Shown piece after piece: positions 33,064 to 41,488 of a DNA stretch of 46,539 nucleotides; position 1 is the stretch's first letter; every line of letters begins with the position of its first letter. Below the pieces are notes generated by a model. It searched no databases, was not told the origin of the DNA, and saw only the letters and a program-made list of their open reading frames with translations. The DNA is taken from positions 1-46,539 of the forward strand of contig DBMH01000336.1 of assembly GCA_002297645.1 (NCBI GenBank), given 5' to 3'. The DNA comes from Rhodanobacteraceae bacterium UBA703. GTDB lineage: Bacteria > Pseudomonadota > Gammaproteobacteria > Xanthomonadales > Rhodanobacteraceae. A program made the position numbers and the translations under genes.

Positions 33064-33215
33064 TCAGGGCTGTCTCGCGATGCCCTGATCCGCCGGCAGC
33101 GTCACCTTGAACCCGATCTTCGCGAGCTGCTCGGGCGACTGACCCCGCCTGCGCAGGAAGGAGCCAGCGCGGGTCGGCACGCACGTTGGCGAAAAAAGGG
33201 TTCGTGCGAGTTTCC
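33064..33215 (-). pseudogene. 3' remnant of a TPR/winged-helix-type regulatory protein, frameshifted
   Basis: Reading the minus strand, one frame gives NPFFANVRADPRWL and, after a shift of one base near 33150, the next frame gives FLRRRGQSPEQLAKIGFKVTLPADQ then a stop at 33064-33066. The DPRWLPFLRRRGxSPEQLAKIxFKVTLP pattern is a familiar C-terminal tail of TPR-containing CadC-like or kinase-like proteins in Lysobacterales. Only about 45 residues survive, and nothing protein-like precedes them, so the body of the gene has been lost. The identification of the family is from memory of the tail pattern. Confidence 0.55.
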
Positions 33216-33280
33216 GCCCGGCCCGCATCCTCTGCCGCACGTCCGGTGCAGAAGCTCGCGCCGGACGCCGTCGCTCCCTT

Positions 33281-34147
33281 TCAGCGCTTGCGCTTGAGCC
33301 GGATCAGCGACGAGATGTCGTCGTCGCCGTGGCCCTGCGCGAGCAACACGGCGTAGTCGGCGAGCGACTTCTCGATGATCGAGCGGTCGGTGCCGGCATC
33401 GAGCGCGAGCTGGCGCACGATCTTCAGGTCCTTGTGCAGCAGCGCGAGCTTGAAACCGACCTTGAATTCGTCGCGCAGCATCGTCGCGCCGCGCTTGTCG
33501 AGGAACCAGTTGCCGGCCGCGCCGGCGCCGAGCGTCGGCAGCAGGCGCTCGGGGTCGAGGCCGAGCTGTTCCGACAAGGCGAGGCCCTCGCACACCGCCT
33601 GCGCGATGCCGGCCACGAGCACCTGGTTCACCGCCTTGGTGTTCTGGCCGGCGCCGACCTCGCCCATGTGGCTGATCTTCGCCGCATAGCTTTCGAGCAC
33701 CGGTCGCGCGCGTTCGAGCGCGGCCGCATCGCCGCCGACCATGATCGACAGCTTGCCGCTCTTCGCACCCTCGACGCCGCCGGACACCGGTGCGTCGATG
33801 AAGTCGCAACCATGGGCGGCAAGAACCGCATGCGCGGCCCTCGCCGTCACCGAGGACACGGTGGAGTGGTCGACCACGACCGTGCCGGGCTGCGCGTGCT
33901 CGGCGATGGCCTGCGCGAGTTCGAGCACGTCGGTGTCGGCCGGGACGCACAGTGCGACGACGTTGCAACGGCGTGCGATCTCGGCGATCTCGGTCGGCGC
34001 GGACACGCCATAGTCCTGCGCGGCCGCGGCGGCCTTGTCGTGCGAGCGGTTCCACACGGCACCGAGCAGGCCGGTCCGCGCGAGGTGGCCGGCCATCGGC
34101 AAGCCCATCGCGCCGAGACCGACGAAACCGACTTTCAACTCATTCAT
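33281..34147 (-). CDS. Beta-hydroxyacid dehydrogenase (3-hydroxyisobutyrate dehydrogenase family)
   Basis: 288 residues of the NAD(P)-dependent beta-hydroxyacid dehydrogenase family, which oxidises 3-hydroxyisobutyrate or reduces tartronate semialdehyde and similar substrates. The N-terminal dinucleotide-binding loop is GFVGLGAMGLPMAGHL (7-22), substrate-binding DAPVSGGVEGA (118-128) follows, and catalytic K171 sits in GAGQNTKAVNQ. The C-terminal helical part (about 180-288) closes the dimer. The specific substrate cannot be set: candidates include 3-hydroxyisobutyrate, 2-hydroxy-3-oxopropionate and succinic semialdehyde reductase-like functions. There is no companion valine or glyoxylate pathway gene nearby, and it is transcribed alone. 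ATG at 34147 starts just before the NAD motif, as usual. Confidence 0.92.
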   Translation of the reverse strand: MNELKVGFVGLGAMGLPMAGHLARTGLLGAVWNRSHDKAAAAAQDYGVSAPTEIAEIARRCNVVALCVPADTDVLELAQAIAEHAQPGTVVVDHSTVSSVTARAAHAVLAAHGCDFIDAPVSGGVEGAKSGKLSIMVGGDAAALERARPVLESYAAKISHMGEVGAGQNTKAVNQVLVAGIAQAVCEGLALSEQLGLDPERLLPTLGAGAAGNWFLDKRGATMLRDEFKVGFKLALLHKDLKIVRQLALDAGTDRSIIEKSLADYAVLLAQGHGDDDISSLIRLKRKR

Positions 34148-34231
34148 CGCGATAACTCCAGGCTGGCCCGTTCGATCGGCGACGGGCGAAAATCCCAATG
34201 CGGAAGGCGCGAGGGACGGATGAGAAGCCTC

Positions 34232-34291
34232 CCTCGCAGAGTCGCGGAGAGCGCAGCGAAGCGCTCGAAGGGCCGTCGCTGCGTCTCCGCT
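34232..34291. repeat. Dispersed intergenic palindromic repeat, copy C
   Basis: GCGGAGAGCGCAGCGA (34244-34259) pairs with TCGCTGCGTCTCCGC (34276-34290) save one unpaired G; CCTCGCAGAGTC precedes the left arm. It lies between the dehydrogenase start and the speA stop. It is the best preserved of three copies (see 10953 and 24108). Confidence 0.75.
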
Positions 34292-34364
34292 AGACTTTCG
34301 TTTCGTCAGTGCCGTGCCCCGGCGAACAGGCTCGCCGCTGTACAGCGCTTGCATGCGCTCCCGG

Positions 34365-36254
34365 TCACTCCGCTTCCGCCAGATAGGTGTATCCGGTCAG
34401 GCCCTGCTCCAGCGCGGCTTCGTAGGCTTGTGCCTCCCCGTCGGCGAGTCCGGCGGCGGCAATCTTGTCGCGGTACGCGGCGCGCAGCGCGGCGAGGTCG
34501 TAGCCGACGTAGTCGAGCATCAGGTCGGTGCTGTCGCCGCGGCGCAGGTGCGTGAACTCGTAGCCGTCGCCGGCGAGCTTCACGTTGACCGCGTCAGTAT
34601 CGCCGAACAGGTTGTGGATGTCGCCCAGCGTCTCCTGATACGCGCCGACCATGAACAGGCCGAGGCGATAAGGCTCGCCCTCGCGCAGGGAATGCAGTGG
34701 CAGGCTGACATCGAGGCCGTCCGCTTCCACGTACTGGTCGATGCGGCCGTCCGAATCGCAGGTGAGGTCGGCGATCACGCCGCGGCGGTCCGGCGCGCGA
34801 TCGAGCCCGGCGATCGGCACGATCGGGAACACCTGGTCGATCGCCCAGATATCCGGTGCGGATTCGAACACCGAGAAATTGACGAAGTACTTGTCGACCA
34901 GCGTCTCGGCGAGCTCGTCGAGCACCTGGCGGTGCACGCGCTCGTCCGGCTTCAGGCGCGAACGCACGGCGTTGACGATCGCGTAGTAGAGATCGTCGAG
35001 GTCGGCGCGGTCGGCCAGCGTCATCTGGCCGAGCGCGTACAGCGAATAGCCTTCGGCGAGATGGTATTGCGCCTCGTGGTACAGCTCGGTCGGCGGGCGG
35101 CGGTCGATTTCCTCGTGCGTCTCGCGCAGGCGGCGCAGCACGGCCGGTTCGTCGGCGCGCGGCGGCGGCACGCGGCCGGCCGGCGACTGCTCGACTTCGC
35201 TGACGTTGACGACGAGCACCGCGTGATGCGCGGTCAGCGCGCGACCGGATTCCGTCAGCACGTGCGGCGTCTTCAGGCCGTTCGCGGCGCACGCCTCGGC
35301 GAGCGCGCCGACCACGGCGGAGGCGTATTCGTCGAGGCCGTAGTTGATCGAGCAGTCCGAGCGCGAGCGCGTGCCTTCGTAGTCGACGCCGAGGCCGCCG
35401 CCGACGTCCATGTGCGTGATGGCGAGACCCATGCGGGACAGCTCGACGAAGTAGCGCACCGCCTCGCGCATGCCGTTGGCGATGTCGCGCACGTTCGACA
35501 TCTGCGAGCCCATGTGGAAGTGCAGCAGCTTCAGCGTGTGCGACAGGTCCGCCGCCTTCAGTTCGTCGAGCAGCGTCAGGAGCTGGCGCGGCGTCAGGCC
35601 GAACTTCGCCTTGTCGCCGCCGGAGTTCTGCCACTTGCCGGCGCCGAGGCTCTTCAGGCGCATGCGCACGCCGAGCAGCGGCTCGACGGCGAGTGCGCGC
35701 GACTCCTCGATGACGTAGCGCAGTTCGGACGGCTTCTCGATCACGACGAAGATGTCGAGACCGAGGCGTCGTCCCATCAGCGCGAGACGGATGTACTCGC
35801 GGTCCTTGTAGCCGTTGCAGATGACCGTGCTGCCGCGCCGTGCGAGCGCGAGCACGGCCATCAGCTCCGGTTTCGAACCGGCCTCGAGGCCGAAGCCCTC
35901 GGCGCCGTTGGAGGCGAGTTCGCCGGCGACGTTCCTCTGCTGGTTCACCTTGATCGGATAGATCGCGGTGTAGCCGCCGCCGTAGTCCCACTCGCGCATG
36001 GCCTTGGCGAACGCGCGCTGCAGGCGCTCGCGGCGGTCGTTCAGGATGTCGGCGAAGCGCACCAGCAGCGGCAGGCGCGAGCCCCGCGCCCGCGCGCGCT
36101 CGACGATGTCCGGCAGCGACAGGGCGGGGCCTTCGATGCCGCGTGGACGCACCAGCAGGTCGCCGCCCGCGCCGACGTCGAAGTAACCCTCGCTCCAGTG
36201 CGGCACGGCCCAGGTATGACGCGCCTCCTCGACGCTCCAGCGCTGCTCGCTCAC
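34365..36254 (-). CDS. speA: SpeA, biosynthetic arginine decarboxylase
   Basis: 629 residues, normal for bacterial SpeA (about 630-660). It converts arginine to agmatine with PLP and Mg2+, the first step of the arginine route to putrescine. PLP Lys is K102 in YPIKVNQQ, and other family blocks are LLHFHMGSQMSN, DVGGGLGVDYEGT, SDCSINYGLDEYAS and HVLTESGRAL. No ATG fits the N-terminus; GTG at 36254 (MSEQRWSVEEARHTWAVPHW) is chosen because GGAG lies seven bases before it and the protein then starts like other SpeA proteins. It diverges from speE, sharing a 189-base promoter region. Agmatine-to-putrescine genes (speB or aguA/aguB) are not in the window. Confidence 0.96.
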   Translation of the reverse strand: MSEQRWSVEEARHTWAVPHWSEGYFDVGAGGDLLVRPRGIEGPALSLPDIVERARARGSRLPLLVRFADILNDRRERLQRAFAKAMREWDYGGGYTAIYPIKVNQQRNVAGELASNGAEGFGLEAGSKPELMAVLALARRGSTVICNGYKDREYIRLALMGRRLGLDIFVVIEKPSELRYVIEESRALAVEPLLGVRMRLKSLGAGKWQNSGGDKAKFGLTPRQLLTLLDELKAADLSHTLKLLHFHMGSQMSNVRDIANGMREAVRYFVELSRMGLAITHMDVGGGLGVDYEGTRSRSDCSINYGLDEYASAVVGALAEACAANGLKTPHVLTESGRALTAHHAVLVVNVSEVEQSPAGRVPPPRADEPAVLRRLRETHEEIDRRPPTELYHEAQYHLAEGYSLYALGQMTLADRADLDDLYYAIVNAVRSRLKPDERVHRQVLDELAETLVDKYFVNFSVFESAPDIWAIDQVFPIVPIAGLDRAPDRRGVIADLTCDSDGRIDQYVEADGLDVSLPLHSLREGEPYRLGLFMVGAYQETLGDIHNLFGDTDAVNVKLAGDGYEFTHLRRGDSTDLMLDYVGYDLAALRAAYRDKIAAAGLADGEAQAYEAALEQGLTGYTYLAEAE

Positions 36255-36400
36255 CTCGATGCTCCAGAATCGTTGGGGGAAGGCCCGCGAAGCCGGTTTC
36301 GCCGCACGCGGGGATCGCGTGCACGCGCCGTATGGGCGGGCTGGCCCGCTAGTGTAACGAGACGTTGCGTAGTGCGTGTGTCCGCGCCATCCGGACCGGC

Positions 36401-36406
36401 TACAAT
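36401..36406 (+). promoter_or_regulatory. Possible -10 element of the speE promoter
   Basis: TACAAT (36401-36406) is 37 bases before the speE ATG and differs from the sigma-70 -10 consensus at one position. The matching -35 at 17-18 bases upstream is poor, so this is only a candidate. Confidence 0.35.
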
Positions 36407-36443
36407 CGCGCCCCTTTCGCCCCCTTACCGCGCAGGCATCAAG

Positions 36444-37316
36444 ATGTCCGAGTCCGAACAGCAGACCCCCGTCCAGGGCTGGTTCACCGAGCAGCACGAG
36501 CGTTCCGGCTCGTCGTTCGGCCTGCGCATCAAGGAGCGACTGCACGTCGAGCAGACGCCGTTCCAGACGATCGAGATCTACGACACGACCGACTGGGGCA
36601 AGCTGATGGTCATCGACGGTTGCACGATGGTCTCGACGCGCGACAACTTCCTCTACCACGAGATGATGTCGCATCCGGCGCTGTTCACGCACGCACGCGC
36701 CAAGCGCGTCGTCATCATCGGCGGCGGCGACTGCGGCACGCTGCGCGAGGTGCTGAAGCACGAAGAGGTCGAGCACGCCGTTCAGGTCGACATCGACGAG
36801 CGCGTCACGCGCCTGGCCGAGATCTACTTCCCCGAGTTGTGCGAGTCCAACGGCGACCCGCGCGCAGAGCTCAAGTTCATCGACGGCATCAAGTACATGG
36901 CCGAACTCGAGCCGGAATCCATCGACCTCGTCATCGTCGATTCGACCGATCCGGTCGGCCCGGCCGAGGGCCTGTTCAATGCCGACTTCTACGCGAGCTG
37001 CTACAAGGCCCTGCGCCCGAGCGGCATCCTCGTGCAGCAGAGCGAATCGCCGCTGGTGCACCTCGACCTGATCAAGTCGATGCGCTCGGCGATGCGCGTG
37101 GCCGGCTTCCATGCGGTGAAGACGCTGGCCTTCCCGCAGCCGATCTACCCGACCGGCTGGTGGAGCTGCACGATGGCGCGCAAGGGCGCCGATCTTTCCG
37201 GCTTCCGCGAGCGCGGTGCGCAGACCAAGCAGTTCCCGACGCGCTACTACAACGTCGACATCCACAAGGCCGCGCTGGCCTCGCCGGAATTCATGCGCGA
37301 GGCGCTCGGCGAGTAA
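36444..37316 (+). CDS. speE: SpeE, polyamine aminopropyltransferase (spermidine synthase)
   Basis: 290 residues, the usual length of about 285. It joins an aminopropyl group from decarboxylated SAM to putrescine, making spermidine. Family motifs: GGGDCGTLREVLKH (93-106) for decarboxylated SAM, DIDERV (116-121), and catalytic D166 in VIVDSTDPVGPAEGLF. QQSESPLVH and FPQPIYPTGWWS near the end belong to the substrate site. The start is ATG at 36444 (MSESEQQTPVQGWFTEQHE). It diverges from speA, and a hairpin lies downstream at 37357. Decarboxylated SAM would come from a speD not seen here. Confidence 0.96.
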   Translation: MSESEQQTPVQGWFTEQHERSGSSFGLRIKERLHVEQTPFQTIEIYDTTDWGKLMVIDGCTMVSTRDNFLYHEMMSHPALFTHARAKRVVIIGGGDCGTLREVLKHEEVEHAVQVDIDERVTRLAEIYFPELCESNGDPRAELKFIDGIKYMAELEPESIDLVIVDSTDPVGPAEGLFNADFYASCYKALRPSGILVQQSESPLVHLDLIKSMRSAMRVAGFHAVKTLAFPQPIYPTGWWSCTMARKGADLSGFRERGAQTKQFPTRYYNVDIHKAALASPEFMREALGE

Positions 37317-37318
37317 GC

Positions 37319-37346
37319 GTCATTCCGTCGCCGGCCGTCATTCCCG
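37319..37346. repeat. Two partial copies of the GTCATTCC repeat
   Basis: GTCATTCC occurs at 37319-37326 and GTCATTCCCG at 37337-37346, both resembling one arm of the palindrome at 31357-31384. Neither is paired with a complementary arm, so they look like decayed repeats. Confidence 0.4.
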
Positions 37347-37356
37347 TGCGCGGCAG

Positions 37357-37380
37357 CGTGGTGGTCGCGGTGCCACCACG
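37357..37380. terminator. Hairpin downstream of speE
   Basis: CGTGGTGG (37357-37364) and CCACCACG (37373-37380) form a perfect 8-base stem with an 8-base loop, 41 bases after the speE stop. No T-run follows. Confidence 0.5.
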
Positions 37381-37455
37381 GACACCCGAGGGCGCGGCCT
37401 TCCTGTAGGCTGCTCCCACGCTGCCGGGGTTTTCCTGCCCCGCGAGGAGATCGCC

Positions 37456-38163
37456 ATGTCACGCCGAGCCGCCCCCATCCTCATCCCGCTCGTTTTCGCC
37501 GCGACGGCCGCGGCGGCGGCGGAACTGCCGAAGGACGCACGCCTCGGTGTCGTCGATGCGCTCGCGCCGCGCCTTTCGGCCGGCTTCGGCACGGCAGCGA
37601 ACGCGGCGAAGGCGCCGACGATCCGCGACGACTGGCGCCTGGGCGCGGTCGCACAGGAACAGGCGGTCACGCGTCTTTCCGGACTCGGCTATCGGGCGTC
37701 GGCGGCCGAATTGCCGTCGTCCCTGGTCGACACCGTCCGTCGCGGCGGAGCCCTCGACGTGAGCGGCCTGGAGGTGCGCCTGAATGCCGCCTTCTCCAAG
37801 TCGCTCGGCCGCTGGATGCAGGAACAGAAACTCGACGGCGTGGTCGTGCTGCGGACGCTGTCGCGTCCGCTCGCGCAAGGCGCGCCGGTACAGAGCGGCT
37901 ACGGCATCGCGCGCGGCGCCGACGGTTCCGTCGCCTACGCGAACGTCGCTCCCCTGCTGGTCACCGGCGCGGTGACGCCGAAGATCGACGGCGCGCCGCA
38001 ATGCCTCGTCACGGCGCCGCTCGACGCGGCCCAGGTCGCCGGTCCCAGGAAGCTCGCCGACCTCGCGCCGCTCGCCCCGGTGCTGAAGGACGTGCTGCGC
38101 AAGTCGGTCGACGGGGCGTTGGTGCGCAGCGGCGTGATGCAGGGCGAGGCGGCTTGCGAATAG
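37456..38163 (+). CDS. Secreted protein of unknown function
   Basis: 235 residues with a signal peptide (about 1-22, ending AAAAELPK). The mature part has regularly spaced hydrophobic positions and repeated alanine/valine blocks (LGVVDALAPRLSAGFGTAANAAKAPT, shown as LGVVDALAPRL and GTAANAAKAPT), and a single cysteine near the middle (GAPQCLVTAPL) and one at the end (GEAACE). I recognise no family. The ATG follows GAGGAGATCGCC, a strong ribosome-binding site, which confirms the start. It is transcribed alone, after speE, and converges with the small membrane protein gene at 38179. GC and codon use match the neighbours. Confidence 0.78.
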   Translation: MSRRAAPILIPLVFAATAAAAAELPKDARLGVVDALAPRLSAGFGTAANAAKAPTIRDDWRLGAVAQEQAVTRLSGLGYRASAAELPSSLVDTVRRGGALDVSGLEVRLNAAFSKSLGRWMQEQKLDGVVVLRTLSRPLAQGAPVQSGYGIARGADGSVAYANVAPLLVTGAVTPKIDGAPQCLVTAPLDAAQVAGPRKLADLAPLAPVLKDVLRKSVDGALVRSGVMQGEAACE

Positions 38164-38178
38164 GCGCCTGCGCGGCGG

Positions 38179-38481
38179 TCAGGGTGTCCGGCGCGCGAGG
38201 CCGCGACGGATCGCGAAATCCACGCGATCGAGGAGCCGCGCCGCCAGCAGCGACTCCTCCGCGATCAGCGCCGCTCCGAGGAGCAGGGCGAGCAGGCCGG
38301 GTCCGGGCAACACGAGCATGACGAGGCCGAGCACGATCAGCACCGTGGCGGCGAGCAGGACGCCGCATTTGCGCAACCAGCCGCTCGGACGCGACGCGCT
38401 GCGACGGTAGCGGCGCTGGAAGCGCGTGCCCGCCGGCTCGGACCGGAAAGCATCCCAGTGTCGTCGCAGGGCGTCGAGCAT
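38179..38481 (-). CDS. Small membrane protein of the PGPGW-type family
   Basis: 100 residues with a basic N-terminus (MLDALRRHWDAFRSEP) and two hydrophobic segments (about 43-63 and 64-82) around LVLPGPGLLALLLGAALIAEESL, recognisable by the short block VMLVLPGPG. The conserved PGPG turn is a trait of the putative transmembrane PGPGW family, whose function is unknown. The ATG at 38481 has GGAG about ten bases upstream. An in-frame ATG at 38532 would add 17 residues without a ribosome-binding site, so the shorter form is preferred. The gene is convergent with the unknown secreted protein, 15 bases apart. Confidence 0.75.
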   Translation of the reverse strand: MLDALRRHWDAFRSEPAGTRFQRRYRRSASRPSGWLRKCGVLLAATVLIVLGLVMLVLPGPGLLALLLGAALIAEESLLAARLLDRVDFAIRRGLARRTP

Positions 38482-38670
38482 GGCGGAGTTTCTCCACGAG
38501 CGTCGCAGGGCGGGGAGGGCTAGTGTGGGCATGGCGTGCTGAACGAAATGTTCGGATCGGCGCCCGCGATCCCGCCGCCATTGTCGCGTGCGCCGACCAG
38601 GGCATGTCGCGTTGCGCCGGATTCGATGCGAAGCCGGTGCTGTCGATGGGCGCGCCTCCGCTCCGACCGG

Positions 38671-41388
38671 CTACGGAACCGACCCCGGCGCGACACGATC
38701 GGGCCGCGAGCGCAGCAGCGGCGGCAGCGGCCTCGCATCGTGACGAGGTTTCCAGGCGGGGGTATCCGGTCCGTCGGCGCCGCCGATGCGTATGGCCTTC
38801 GTGACGAGAGCACTCAACGGCCCACCCTCCTCATTTTCCAGATCCGCGAGGAAATACACGCTGCCGTCGATATCGACCGCGAGGTCCGTCGGCTTCGGCG
38901 ACCGGCCTTCAAGGTAGCGGCCGTAGCGATTGTTGGCGGACCCGATACGCGCCATCTCCCGTGCCGATGCGTCGCTCGGCGAAACCCGTCGGACGCGGAA
39001 GTCGTCTTCGCTTGCGTTCACGACCAGCAGGCTGCCGTCCCGGTCGAACGCGAGGGGCAGGTAAGGATAGGTCGACTCGAATGCCGACAGATTCTCGCTC
39101 CAGAGCGTCGCACCCGTGGCGGCGTCGAGGATCGCGCGCGTTGCCGGTGACGAGTCGGCCTCGATCTTCCGGAAGGCGATGCGTCCGTCGGCGGATATCT
39201 GCATTCCGGAAGTCGCGAGCGCGTCGCGACGCCATACCACCTCGCCGGTGTCGCGCCTCAGGCGCATCGGAGGCGAGGAGATCACCACGTCGCCATCGGC
39301 CAGCGTGGCGAGCTGGACGGCCGGCGCGTAGCCCTTCTGTTCGCGGACTGTCCAGAGGACATGTCCGTCTCTAGCGGCGAGTTTGAGTACGTGCAAGGGC
39401 CCGCCCGGCGAGGCCAGCGCCACGATGGGATTGCCGTCGGGACCGACCGCGACACTGGGTGTTGCGGTCGTAGGCATGTCCTCCGCGAACTGGATGCGCC
39501 AGACGGAGCGGCCGTCGATGGGAGACAGGCGGGATACGCCGGTCTCGTCGGCGGTGTACAGCGCGTCCGCGCCGTGTCGGGCCAGAGACAGCACGGGCTC
39601 GGATATCTGCCAGCGGGTACGTCCGTCGGCGACGTCGATGCGTGTGATGAAAGGTTCCCGGGCCCCGGCTGTGAACCGGCCCGCCGCGTAGGCGTAGCTG
39701 TCACCGTCACTGGCAAAGGCGTGGAGACGTGCCGGCGCGTAGGGGAGTTCGTCCTGTGGCCGCCAGCGCCACAGGCTGCGCCCGTCGCTTCGTGCGAGGC
39801 GATGGACGACCGGTTCGCCGACCGGCAGATCATTGGACAGCACATCGCCGATCGCGAGCGTGGCGACCAGCAGTCCCGGCGGTCCCGATTTCGTCGGCAC
39901 CGTCAGCGGCGAAGCGTCGAAATCGCCGCGGGCGGTACCGGTGAGTACGGCATGTTCCGCGGCGACCGGCTCGCGGCGAAGCCATTCCGTGTCGAGGTCG
40001 GCCCCGATCGTCGACAGCCAGAACCAACCGCCTGCGAACTGGGATCCCCAAGGCAGGGCGCTCAGGAAGAGCGATCCGTCGGGCAGCATGGACATCTGCG
40101 CGACGCGCAGGGTCTCGGCGGCGGCGAGAGGGATGTCGCGTTGATCGACGAGGTGCCCGTCGTCCGGATCGAATCGCGTCAGCCGCATCGGGGAGGGCAG
40201 AGAATAGGCGTTCTGCTGCCGGAATGGCTCCCATACGAAAAGCCCGGCTGCGCTCACCGCCAAGGGCAGGTTCGGCCCGAATCCCTGTCCATTCGGCCCC
40301 CCGATGCTGTCGGGAACCGTCCACAGGACGCGACCGCTGGCCGCGGAGAACCGCGCGATCGCCGACTGGATGCCGTCGATTTCGATGTCGCCGACGGCGA
40401 ATACGTCTCCGGTCGGTCCGTGCTGAAACGAGATCGGACGGTGGGACCTTGGGAACGGAAGCCGGTGGTCGCTCGCTCCGGCCCCGTCGGCGATTCCAAA
40501 TCGAAATTCATCGAATTCCTGGTACGTGCATTCGAGGGAGAACGCGACGCCGCGATCTTTCGTCGGAGCGAGGCGGCCGGTCCAATAGGAATCGGCGCAC
40601 CACGACTGATGCCAGATCGTCCGTCCGTTGCGTCCGTCCACCCGGCTGAGCATGGCCGGCGGAGCGTCGCTGGAGTCACCGTGGTTCAGCAGTACGAGGT
40701 CGTCCGTTGCAGGGTCCACTTCCAGCAGCGCGACTTTCGGTGTGAAGGTTCGGTCGGAATGCTGGAAATCGGATTCGCTCGACCACAATACGTGCCCGTC
40801 CTGTGCGGACAAGCGGGTTGTCCGGAAGCGACGGCCATGCAGGCCGGCGACCGCGAAATCGCCGTTGCGGAAGGTTCTCAAGGTATGGACGGCGAAACTC
40901 TGCGCGGGGGATGTGGTTTTGTCCGTGCGCGCCCACAGGATCCTGCCGTCGGCACTCAGGCGCGCGTAGCAGGCGGAAACGAGATACGGCGGATAGATGC
41001 CTTGGTGTTGCGCATCCATCGCGACGCCGATATCGCCATCGGGCATGGCGAACAGATGGAGCCGGTTCAATTTGAGCTCACGCGGGGGAATGGCACACGC
41101 CTCGTTGAGTTCGGTCTGCCAGTGTCGTGAACCATCGCGGCGGTCGAGTGCGATCACGCGCGTCGCGAGTTCGGAGTTGAAGTTCCCCGAGGCGATCCAT
41201 CCTGCGCCGCCGACGAGCAGCTCGGTCCCGGTTGCGTCGCGCGTGGCGATCGTATTGCTAAGCAACTCCGCCGACGGCAGCGACGCATACAGCGGGACCT
41301 GCCAGGTGATCCCGTCGGCCCCGATCGCGCGTGCGCCAGGCAGCGATGCCAGTGCGGCCGCGGCAAAGAACACCATTCCTGCCTTCAT
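38671..41388 (-). CDS. Large secreted PQQ-like beta-propeller protein (905 residues)
   Basis: 905 residues with a signal peptide (about 1-21, ending GARAIG). The rest is built from repeated PQQ_2-like blades, each with an Ala-Ser/Asp-Gly-x-x-L-W or RDGxxxW block: VIALDRRDGSRHWQTEL, RLSADGRILWARTD, RLSAQDGHVLWSSE, RVDGRNGRTIWHQSW, RFSAASGRVLWTVP, RSDGRSLWRWRPQ, KLAARDGHVLWTVRE and RRDTGEVVWRRDA. These show about nine or more blades, perhaps two propellers in tandem. It lacks the DGFE motif and InlB-like repeats, and it is not closely similar to the paralogues at 28911 and 31449. The start follows a weak GGGAATG context. The tail after residue 870 is arginine/proline-rich. Function is unknown; no quinone ligand is evident. 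Confidence 0.85.
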   Translation of the reverse strand: MKAGMVFFAAAALASLPGARAIGADGITWQVPLYASLPSAELLSNTIATRDATGTELLVGGAGWIASGNFNSELATRVIALDRRDGSRHWQTELNEACAIPPRELKLNRLHLFAMPDGDIGVAMDAQHQGIYPPYLVSACYARLSADGRILWARTDKTTSPAQSFAVHTLRTFRNGDFAVAGLHGRRFRTTRLSAQDGHVLWSSESDFQHSDRTFTPKVALLEVDPATDDLVLLNHGDSSDAPPAMLSRVDGRNGRTIWHQSWCADSYWTGRLAPTKDRGVAFSLECTYQEFDEFRFGIADGAGASDHRLPFPRSHRPISFQHGPTGDVFAVGDIEIDGIQSAIARFSAASGRVLWTVPDSIGGPNGQGFGPNLPLAVSAAGLFVWEPFRQQNAYSLPSPMRLTRFDPDDGHLVDQRDIPLAAAETLRVAQMSMLPDGSLFLSALPWGSQFAGGWFWLSTIGADLDTEWLRREPVAAEHAVLTGTARGDFDASPLTVPTKSGPPGLLVATLAIGDVLSNDLPVGEPVVHRLARSDGRSLWRWRPQDELPYAPARLHAFASDGDSYAYAAGRFTAGAREPFITRIDVADGRTRWQISEPVLSLARHGADALYTADETGVSRLSPIDGRSVWRIQFAEDMPTTATPSVAVGPDGNPIVALASPGGPLHVLKLAARDGHVLWTVREQKGYAPAVQLATLADGDVVISSPPMRLRRDTGEVVWRRDALATSGMQISADGRIAFRKIEADSSPATRAILDAATGATLWSENLSAFESTYPYLPLAFDRDGSLLVVNASEDDFRVRRVSPSDASAREMARIGSANNRYGRYLEGRSPKPTDLAVDIDGSVYFLADLENEEGGPLSALVTKAIRIGGADGPDTPAWKPRHDARPLPPLLRSRPDRVAPGSVP

Positions 41389-41488
41389 TCCCCTTCTTCC
41401 CCCAATGTCCTTGCGACCGATGCTACTTCAGCGCGGGTCGCCGCGATCCTGGCATGGCGACTCGCTCGAACCTCGCTGCACGACGACC

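Noticed and set aside
38179..38532. Longer start at 38532 for the PGPGW-type gene
   Set aside because: No ribosome-binding site precedes it; the ATG at 38481 has GGAG upstream and begins just before the conserved region.
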